From Pseudomonadota bacterium (lineage in GTDB: Bacteria > Pseudomonadota > Alphaproteobacteria > UBA828 > JAPUJA01), in the NCBI GenBank assembly GCA_027296525.1, contig JAPUJA010000147.1:1-11299 (forward strand): 11,299 nucleotides of DNA, given 5' to 3'. Under the pieces are notes generated by a model, which was not told where the DNA came from, did no database searches, and saw only the letters and a program-made list of their open reading frames with translations. Numbering within the stretch: position 1 is the first letter of the stretch; the number at the start of each line of letters is the position of its first letter. Of this stretch, positions 6,039-11,299 are shown piece after piece. The position numbers were made by a program, and so were the translations under genes.

Positions 6039-6646
6039 CAGCCGCTTCCCCAGCTCCTCAGGTCCTTTTGCAAGCTGTGCACGCTGCCCGCGACCAGCTT
6101 GCCCATATCATTGAGCGTGAAGCGAAAGGCGGTGATCTCCTCGTTCTCCCGCACGAGATTTACCTTCGTCTCCACGAGCGGTTGAATCGAGAGATCCTCG
6201 TCCAAGCGCATACTCGCCACCACGGTGACGGACACCGGGTAGATCGCCTCATTGTTTCGATAGAGGTGGACGTTAACGGTGTATTCGCCGGAGGGAATGC
6301 CGCGACTGTAGGCGATCTCGTAATTCAGCTCCGTCGGGTCGGCCCGATGCCCGAGATCGTCGCGCAGCAGGTTGAACACCATGCCGCCCTTGTTCGAGTA
6401 GCCCACGGGGACATCGCCGGGGGCCTGGACCCAGAGATCCACGTCGGTATCCAGCTTGTCCGGCCAGCGGATCTCGACGATGACGTTGCCCGGCGGGTCC
6501 GTGATCTCGTCATTAGCCTTCACCGGAGGGTTCAGGTGGGGCAGCAAGAGCACGACGATCGCCATGAAGCCACAAAGCGCGAGCATTATCACATCGCGAA
6601 AGACCGTGCCCCCGGCGTCTTCCCCATACTGCTCAGGTTCGTGCAT
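6038..6646 (-). CDS. ExbD/TolR/MotB-position single-pass membrane protein with novel periplasmic domain, 202 aa
   Basis: Unrecognised by name, but placed and built like the B subunit of an ExbBD/TolQR/MotAB stator. A short acidic cytoplasmic N-terminus is followed by one membrane helix (about 19-38) whose edge carries Asp18 in FRDVIMLALCG, the place where ExbD, TolR and MotB hold their proton-carrying Asp. The rest should be periplasmic. Instead of an OmpA-like peptidoglycan-binding or ExbD fold it has a probably beta-rich domain with KLDTDVDLWVQAPG (64-77), YSNKGGMVFNLLRDDLG (83-99) and IPSGEYTVNVHLYRN (117-131). The TDVDLWV-to-GEYTV layout resembles the beta-sandwich of DUF2135/YfaP-like proteins. 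A C-terminal part (about 150-202) contains further strands and a helix. The ATG lies inside the end of the channel gene (14-base overlap). Function as a motor subunit is inference. Confidence 0.7.
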   Translation of the reverse strand: MHEPEQYGEDAGGTVFRDVIMLALCGFMAIVVLLLPHLNPPVKANDEITDPPGNVIVEIRWPDKLDTDVDLWVQAPGDVPVGYSNKGGMVFNLLRDDLGHRADPTELNYEIAYSRGIPSGEYTVNVHLYRNNEAIYPVSVTVVASMRLDEDLSIQPLVETKVNLVRENEEITAFRFTLNDMGKLVAGSVHSLQKDLRSWGSG

Positions 6647-7388
6647 GCTGTTCCCCCAACTCGATGATGGCGTTCGTCAACGAGACGGTGCCTGTCACGA
6701 GAAGACGGAAGTTGACCATCAGCCACACGTTGAGCACGGCCCCGACCAAGGTGGTGTAGAGCGCGATCGACATGCCTTCGATGAGCGTCGATACCATGGG
6801 CCCGATGGCGCCGGCATCGGCCGCCAATTCCGGCTTGACCCCGGAAAGCGCGATGATGAAACCGATCACCGTGCCAATGAGCCCGAGGAAGACGAGGCTG
6901 TTCGCAATGTTTCGGATCACCATGGTGCGGTTCATCAGTTTTGACCGCAAACTGGTCGCCGAAATGGATCGGCTTTCGGGGCTCCTTCCCTTCATCGTCG
7001 CCGTGTAGGCGAGGGCGCGGCTGGGCTTCGGCGCGAAGGGCTCGAATTCCTTGGCGGCGTTGAGATCACGGCTCGTCTGCACGATCCGCCAGGCACAGAG
7101 CCCGAGCCCCATCACGAAAACCGCGAAGATGATGCTCGTCAGGCGTGTCTGATCCGCCGCGAAGACCAGGCCCACCCAGCCCTGCAGATAGGCGGCGCCC
7201 AGAAGCGCGATCCCGATCAGATTGGCGACCCCGAACCGGAGAAGAAGCAAATAACGGTGCGCCCGCCGGTGCAGGGGCTCAGCCGCGAGGGCGGCGCCGA
7301 GCGCGCCGAGCACGCCGTGGCGTTCCCTCGGAAGATTCTCCGGGCCCGACGTGTCATCCTCGAAGGATCGAGCGAATGCCTGCGCCAT
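6633..7388 (-). CDS. MotA/TolQ/ExbB proton channel family protein, 251 aa
   Basis: Inner-membrane channel subunit of the MotA/TolQ/ExbB superfamily, which couples proton flow to movement of a partner protein. The C-terminal half has the family core: IRNIANSLVFLGLIGTVIGF (158-177) and PMVSTLIEGMSIALYTTLVG (197-216), with Thr173 and Thr212/213 in the positions of channel-lining threonines of ExbB/TolQ. Two further hydrophobic segments (about 52-72 and 83-101) precede a cytoplasmic loop of about 55 residues, giving four predicted membrane helices, closer to MotA than to three-helix ExbB. The start at 7388 has a strong AAGGAG (7396-7401) seven bases upstream; an ATG at 7412 lacks one. It is first in a tightly overlapping three-gene operon whose other members are not ExbD, TolR, MotB or TonB by recognisable sequence. 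The motor's target is therefore unknown. Confidence 0.82.
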   Translation of the reverse strand: MAQAFARSFEDDTSGPENLPRERHGVLGALGAALAAEPLHRRAHRYLLLLRFGVANLIGIALLGAAYLQGWVGLVFAADQTRLTSIIFAVFVMGLGLCAWRIVQTSRDLNAAKEFEPFAPKPSRALAYTATMKGRSPESRSISATSLRSKLMNRTMVIRNIANSLVFLGLIGTVIGFIIALSGVKPELAADAGAIGPMVSTLIEGMSIALYTTLVGAVLNVWLMVNFRLLVTGTVSLTNAIIELGEQHART

Positions 7389-7697
7389 ACATCGTCTCCT
7401 TGGCTCGACCATGATGACCCCACCATGTTCGGCCCCTGCCCCTAATCGCCTGAGGAGGGTGGCCGCAACTGGTTAACAAATATTTACCTTGCGGCCGGTG
7501 ATTCACGGTTCATTGGGCGGAGCGGCGTTCGCGGCGGCGCCGCCAACATTCCGGAAATACTTTTGTTTCAGGTGGTTAAGCGTCGGATCGCGCCACGGCG
7601 TCCGGGCCACCCTCGGCGCGTCCTCAATCAGTCGCGCGCGAGGCTCGCGCCAGCAATCGCGCCGGTCGGCCAGTTCGCCCGTCAGGGGCGCGTGCGC
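7389..7697. other. Intergenic region between etfA and the ExbB-like operon
   Basis: About 309 bases with no supportable gene. It should hold the 3' end of the ETF transcript and the promoter of the ExbB-like operon. I see an 8-bp inverted repeat at 7461-7496, a GGCGGCGCCGCC palindrome at 7532-7543 and a GCGCGA/TCGCGC hairpin near 7635-7650. No hairpin is followed by a T-tract on the minus strand, so no intrinsic terminator for etfA is evident, and no convincing -35/-10 pair stands out. Confidence 0.6.
7461..7496. promoter_or_regulatory. 8-bp inverted repeat around an AT-rich core, upstream of the ExbB-like operon
   Basis: GGCCGCAA (7461-7468) and TTGCGGCC (7489-7496) are perfect complements separated by 20 bases. 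The core GGTTAACAAATATTTACC (7471-7488) includes TTAA-N7-TTAC, one mismatch from a CtrA box (TTAA-N7-TTAA). It lies 73 bp upstream of the ATG and could be an operator, a promoter core or an RNA hairpin. Confidence 0.45.
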
Positions 7698-8663
7698 TCA
7701 GTTGAATTGCTTTTCGAGCGCGTCCGCGAGCTCGAAGAGATCGACGCAAGCCCCGTATTGGGCATATTTGAAGATGGGCGCCTCGGGGTCCGTATTGACG
7801 GCGATGATCGTCTCCACATGCTTCATGCCGAAGAGGTGCTGCACGGCCCCGGATATCCCGAGCGCCAGGTAAAGCTTGCAACTTGCGGCCACCTTGCCCG
7901 ATTGGCCCACCTGATGCGGCTTCGAGAGCCAGCCGGAATCGGCCACGGGCCGCGAACAGGAAAGCGTCGCGCCGAGCCGCTCCGCCAGCTGCTTGAACCG
8001 GGGCACGGCGTCGCCGTCCTTGATCCCCCGCCCGATCGAGCAGAGAAATTCCGACTTGGCGATGTCGAAGTCGGCAGGCGGCGCCTCGAGGTACTCCAGA
8101 TGGGAGGACACGCCCTCGGTTTCGGCAAGATCGAGCGCGGCCGTCGTGACCTCTGCCGATCCCGCCGCCTCGGGCGCGGCGAAGGTCGCGCCCCGGATCG
8201 TCAGCACCACGATGCCCTTCTCGGGAAATCCCACCTCGACCTGGACCTTGGCGCCGTAGCCGCTCCGGGTCGCGACGATTTCGCCGCCCTCCGCGGCCAG
8301 GGCAAAGACGTCGGAGGCGAAGCCGCTGCCCAGCCGCGCGGCCACGGCCGGCCCGAACGCCATGCCGTTCACCGAGTGGCCAACGAGAACGGCGCGGCAC
8401 TGACGCTCTTCGGCGATGCGGCAGACGGCCTCCTCGTAGAGCGCCGCATCGAAGTGAGGCGAATCGACGGGCACGCCGATGATCTCGTCGACGCCTTCGC
8501 GGTTGAGCCGATCGATGAACGCCGCATCGTCCGATCCGATCAGAAGGACGTGAAGCGGATCGCCGGTCGCCTTCTTCAGAATGGCGCCGGCGCCGATCAA
8601 CTCGGTGGAAATGTCGCGAAGCTCACCTCGAATATGTTCGGCGACGATCAGAATGCCGGCCAT
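7698..8663 (-). CDS. etfA: Electron transfer flavoprotein alpha subunit, 321 aa
   Basis: FAD-binding subunit of ETF, which carries electrons from flavin dehydrogenases to a membrane quinone reductase. The N-terminal domain opens with ILIVAEH and has the nucleotide-fold segment CRAVLVGHSVNGMAFGPAVA (89-108). The C-terminal FAD domain shows SIGRGIKDGD (209-218), SCSRPVADSGWL (235-246), QVGQSGKVA (251-259), LALGISGAVQHLFGMK (266-281), IIAVNTDPEAPIF (286-298) and a closing DLFELADAL: all standard EtfA landmarks, and the length is normal. The CSRPVADSGWL form differs from the SRAAVDAGW of typical beta-oxidation ETF, suggesting a separate EtfA subgroup. The ATG at 8663 has a purine-rich GGGGGAGC just upstream and begins two bases after the stop of the fused Fe-S/EtfB gene, so the two subunits are made together. 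Confidence 0.93.
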   Translation of the reverse strand: MAGILIVAEHIRGELRDISTELIGAGAILKKATGDPLHVLLIGSDDAAFIDRLNREGVDEIIGVPVDSPHFDAALYEEAVCRIAEERQCRAVLVGHSVNGMAFGPAVAARLGSGFASDVFALAAEGGEIVATRSGYGAKVQVEVGFPEKGIVVLTIRGATFAAPEAAGSAEVTTAALDLAETEGVSSHLEYLEAPPADFDIAKSEFLCSIGRGIKDGDAVPRFKQLAERLGATLSCSRPVADSGWLSKPHQVGQSGKVAASCKLYLALGISGAVQHLFGMKHVETIIAVNTDPEAPIFKYAQYGACVDLFELADALEKQFN

Positions 8664-8665
8664 GG

Positions 8666-11299
8666 TCAGCTCCCCCTCTTGTCGCGGATAATCTCGGCGA
8701 TCCGCGCCGCAATGTCGTCGATGCTTCCCTCGAACATCTCCGCCTGTCCCGTCAGCTCCGGTGTGTACATGCGCCGTATGCGATAGCCGCCGTTCTGGTC
8801 CATGACGGAAGCCCCGTCGACGACCTCGAGCGGCTTGGTCTTCGCCTCCTTGATCATGCGCATGGTCGCGTAACGCGGCTCGTTGGCGCCCGTCTGGATC
8901 GTGAGCACGGCGGGTGCCTCGAGCCCGAAGCGATGGCCGATGCCCCCTTCGAGCTCGCGCGTGACGGTCAGTTTCTTTTCCCCGTCCCACTCGATCTCGA
9001 GGAGCACCGCCGCGTAGGGCCAGCCGAGAATGCGCGCGAGCGCGGTTCCCGTCGCGCCCTGCGCCTGATCGGCCGACTGGGCACCGGCAAGAATGAGATC
9101 CGGCTGCTCCGCGACCGCCACGCCCGCAAGCGCCCGGGCGACGGTCAAGGGATCGGCGCCGGTCAGCCCGTCATGCCAGACACGCACCGCGCGGTGCGCC
9201 CCCTTGGCGAGCACGCGGCGCAGCGTGTCGTCGGCACGTTCGGGCCCGACGGTGACCACGACCACCTCGCCTTTCCCTTGCGCCTCGACGATCTGGAGCG
9301 CCTCCTCGAGCGCCGTGTCGTCCCACTCGTTGAGAATGCAGTCGAAATACTCCTCCTTGACATCGAGCCCGTCTTCGGTGAACTCGAACTCGTCGCCGAG
9401 CTGCGCCACCTGCTTGACCGCGACGAGGATGCGCGGACCCTCCTTCGGCGGGATCGTGTAACCGGGCAGCGCCGCCGGTGTCATGGGCTCAGGTTCCCAT
9501 GCGACGGCCGGTGCGGACGCACCCGGTGCGGGCTCATGTGGCGCCGCGGGTGCTCGCGCCTCGGGCGTTTGCGCCTCGACGGCGATCGTTCCGGACACGA
9601 AGCGTTCCTCGATCACGCCGGCGACCTGAGCCGAAATCCGCTCGGCGAGCTGATCGGCGAGCCTCTCGCCAAGGCGCGCGACAATCGTATCGGCGATGCG
9701 CGTCGCGGCGCTGTCCGTAATTCGATCGACGAGGCTTGGCACCTCCTTCAGATCGAGGCTCTTGAGATCAATCGCCTCGGCGACGAGCTCGGCTAAATCC
9801 TCGACGACGAAATCTTCCTCGTGGCCACTCGTCTTGCGCGCGTCTTCAAACATGGTCATATCCTTCGGACAGCAGGTAACAAAGACATCGATTTCCCCCA
9901 GGGCCGCCGCCTCGTGCATCCGGTTCTCCGACGGCTTCTCGATCCCCGGCTGATCGGGCATCCAGATGCGCCCACCGCCGGCGCCGCAACAAAAGGAATT
10001 TTCGCGCGAGCGCGGCATCTCGATAAGCTCGCAGCCGATCGCGCGAAGCACCTCCCGCGGCTGGTCGTAATTTCCGTTAAGACGCCCCAGATGGCAAGGG
10101 TCGTGAAGCGTCACGCGCTTGTTCAGCGGCCGGACGACCTCGAGACGGTTCTCCTTCAAGAGCCGCGCCAGAAGCGCGCTGTAATGCTCGATCGGCGCGA
10201 CCGCGCCGAATTCCGGGTATTCGTTCCGGATCGTGTTGAAGCTGTGGGGGTCGGTGGTGACGATCCGGGAGAAACTGGCCTTCCCCATCTGGCCGAGGTT
10301 GTGCTCAACCAGGCTTTCGAAGAGCCCCTCCTCGCCGACCCGGCGCACGTCGTTGCCCGCCGTGCGCTCGCCCTCGCGCAACAATCCGAAATCGATCCCG
10401 GCGACCTTCAACAGCCGCGCGACCGTCTGGCTCACCTTTTGATTGCGCGGGTCGTACGAGGCGTAGTCGCCGACGAACCAGAGATACTCCGCCGGCTCTT
10501 CGCGGATGTCCTTGACCGGAAACTCGAGCGCGTCCGTCCAGGCCGCGCGCTTGCGCGGGTTCTCGGCGAAGCTGTTTCCAAGGTTCGCGATGGTGTCGAG
10601 CGTGCCTTGAAGGAGCGGGTCCATCTCGCCCCGTTCCACCAGATGGCGGCGCATATCGACGATGATCGCGGGATGTTCGATCCCGACCGGGCAGATCTCC
10701 TGACACGCGCCGCAGGAACGGCACGCCCACAGGGTTTCGGGCCGGATCACCTCGCCGATGAGGTCCACCCCTTCGACGGGTTTTCCCTGGGCGCGGTCGT
10801 TGAGCTTCCTGAGGTCGAGGATGAGATCGCGCGGGCTCAAGGGATAGCCCACGGTGGTCGCGGGACACGCCTCATGGCACTTGCCGCATTTCGTGCAGGC
10901 GTCGAAGTTGAGCATCGCCTTCCACGGAAACTGCTCGATCGATGACACGCCGACCTCGGGCGCCCCTTCGGGCACCTTCGACAGACGACTGAGCGCCTTG
11001 GGATCGCGTACCGAGAGCGAGCCCATGACGGCGATCATGTGTTTCGCCTTGTTCCAGGGGATCGCCCCGATGAAGAGCATCGCGATCACGCCGTGGATCC
11101 ACCAATTGGCCCGGCGCACCGCCTCCGCCCCTTCGGCGTCCATGCCAAGGCCGGAAAAGATCTTCGCGATCACCCATCCCACCGGCGACCAGGGGGCCCA
11201 GGGCGGCGCGTCCATCACGATGCGCACGGCCTCTTGAAGGAATCCCGTGACGGCGATCAGAAGAAGCACCGACATGAAGATCCAGTCTTCCCTCTGCCA
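8666..11299 (-). CDS. Fusion of membrane Fe-S oxidoreductase (HdrD/DgcB/EMO-like) and ETF beta subunit, 5' end outside window
   Basis: One uninterrupted frame of at least 877 codons; it stays open to the window edge (WQREDWIF before the Met at 11275), so the start is missing. Numbering from that Met: NarI-like heme-b type membrane segments (2-20, 59-75); two 4Fe-4S motifs, C127TKCGKCHEAC137P and C185RSCGACQEIC195P; a first CCG-like domain (265-320, WFVGDYASYDPRNQK) lacking its cysteines; a second with HDPC394, FC429C430GAGGG and VTC468C469P, as in the HdrB/D noncubane cluster site. An amphipathic and Pro/Ala-rich linker follows (about 490-612). Residues 614-860 are a full EtfB: ILVAVKQVAQLGDEF, ILNEWDDTALEEAL, AGAQSADQAQGATGTALARI, RELEGGIGHRF. 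With etfA next, the likely role is electron transfer from ETF to membrane quinone, with acceptor and beta subunit in one chain. The electron donor is not in the window. Confidence 0.88.
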   Translation of the reverse strand, partial: WQREDWIFMSVLLLIAVTGFLQEAVRIVMDAPPWAPWSPVGWVIAKIFSGLGMDAEGAEAVRRANWWIHGVIAMLFIGAIPWNKAKHMIAVMGSLSVRDPKALSRLSKVPEGAPEVGVSSIEQFPWKAMLNFDACTKCGKCHEACPATTVGYPLSPRDLILDLRKLNDRAQGKPVEGVDLIGEVIRPETLWACRSCGACQEICPVGIEHPAIIVDMRRHLVERGEMDPLLQGTLDTIANLGNSFAENPRKRAAWTDALEFPVKDIREEPAEYLWFVGDYASYDPRNQKVSQTVARLLKVAGIDFGLLREGERTAGNDVRRVGEEGLFESLVEHNLGQMGKASFSRIVTTDPHSFNTIRNEYPEFGAVAPIEHYSALLARLLKENRLEVVRPLNKRVTLHDPCHLGRLNGNYDQPREVLRAIGCELIEMPRSRENSFCCGAGGGRIWMPDQPGIEKPSENRMHEAAALGEIDVFVTCCPKDMTMFEDARKTSGHEEDFVVEDLAELVAEAIDLKSLDLKEVPSLVDRITDSAATRIADTIVARLGERLADQLAERISAQVAGVIEERFVSGTIAVEAQTPEARAPAAPHEPAPGASAPAVAWEPEPMTPAALPGYTIPPKEGPRILVAVKQVAQLGDEFEFTEDGLDVKEEYFDCILNEWDDTALEEALQIVEAQGKGEVVVVTVGPERADDTLRRVLAKGAHRAVRVWHDGLTGADPLTVARALAGVAVAEQPDLILAGAQSADQAQGATGTALARILGWPYAAVLLEIEWDGEKKLTVTRELEGGIGHRFGLEAPAVLTIQTGANEPRYATMRMIKEAKTKPLEVVDGASVMDQNGGYRIRRMYTPELTGQAEMFEGSIDDIAARIAEIIRDKRGS

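Noticed and set aside
5990..6667. Plus-strand frame of 225 codons opposite the stator-like gene
   Set aside because: Antisense shadow. The minus-strand reading has a proper membrane helix, coupled start and stop, and a clear operon context.
5520..7388. Zorya-type anti-phage defence (ZorAB with effectors)
   Set aside because: The channel-like gene fits the same superfamily, but ZorA's long cytoplasmic tail, a ZorB OmpA-like domain and the ZorC/D/E effectors are all absent.
7563..8786. Plus-strand open frame of 407 codons opposite etfA
   Set aside because: Fully antisense to etfA, which has every EtfA motif. The translation has no recognisable family and no ribosome binding site.
8664..8990. 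Extension of EtfA upstream of 8663
   Set aside because: This stretch is the out-of-frame end of the EtfB coding region. The ATG at 8663 gives a normal EtfA start (MAGILIVAEH).
9821..10945. Plus-strand open frame of 374 codons opposite the Fe-S domain
   Set aside because: Shadow of the iron-sulfur part of the fusion gene; Arg/Asp/His-rich without motifs.

Overview
The window looks like chromosomal DNA from a GC-rich alphaproteobacterium, or a metagenomic bin of one. The reasons are the Hda-type DnaA regulator with a clamp-binding motif, the neighbourhood purN-purM / DUF2066 / AI-2E-family permease / hda, a short phasin of the alphaproteobacterial type, and GTG start codons with stop/start overlaps. 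I see no rRNA, tRNA, CRISPR array, insertion sequence or prophage gene. The species cannot be named from this window.

Layout. (1) Positions 51-3018, minus strand: DUF2066 secreted protein, AI-2E-family/PerM-like membrane protein and hda, read in that order; the last two overlap as GTGA. (2) Positions 3098-4770, plus strand, divergent from DUF2066: purM and purN, two steps of de novo purine synthesis. The purN reading frame is broken near position 4642: about 21-22 codons of the family are missing and the true C-terminus continues in another frame to a stop at 4745-4747. (3) Positions 4749-5395, minus strand: a monocistronic phasin gene with its own terminator and a strong sigma-70-like promoter bracketed by two near-identical TTGCA-N-TGCAA palindromes, probably operators of a PhaR-type regulator. 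(4) Positions 5404-7388, minus strand: a compact three-gene operon of a MotA/TolQ/ExbB-family channel protein, a single-pass membrane protein with an Asp at the membrane edge and an unusual periplasmic domain, and a small two-pass membrane protein. It ends in a run of hairpins and a T-tract terminator. This is the best candidate here for an undescribed system: a proton-driven stator-like motor with no recognisable peptidoglycan-binding or TonB partner. (5) Positions 7698-11299, minus strand: etfA, preceded by a very long gene (its start lies beyond the window) that fuses a membrane-bound HdrD/DgcB/EMO-like iron-sulfur oxidoreductase to the ETF beta subunit.

How they work together. The right-hand genes make up an ETF plus its own membrane quinone-reductase module, with one ETF subunit covalently tied to its likely electron acceptor. 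That arrangement would send electrons from flavin dehydrogenases (acyl-CoA, dimethylglycine or similar; the dehydrogenase itself is not in the window) straight to the quinone pool. The phasin coats polyhydroxyalkanoate granules. purM/purN and hda are housekeeping genes for nucleotide synthesis and for control of DNA replication initiation.

Limits: all assignments come from reading motifs by eye. No database search, structure prediction or read data were available.
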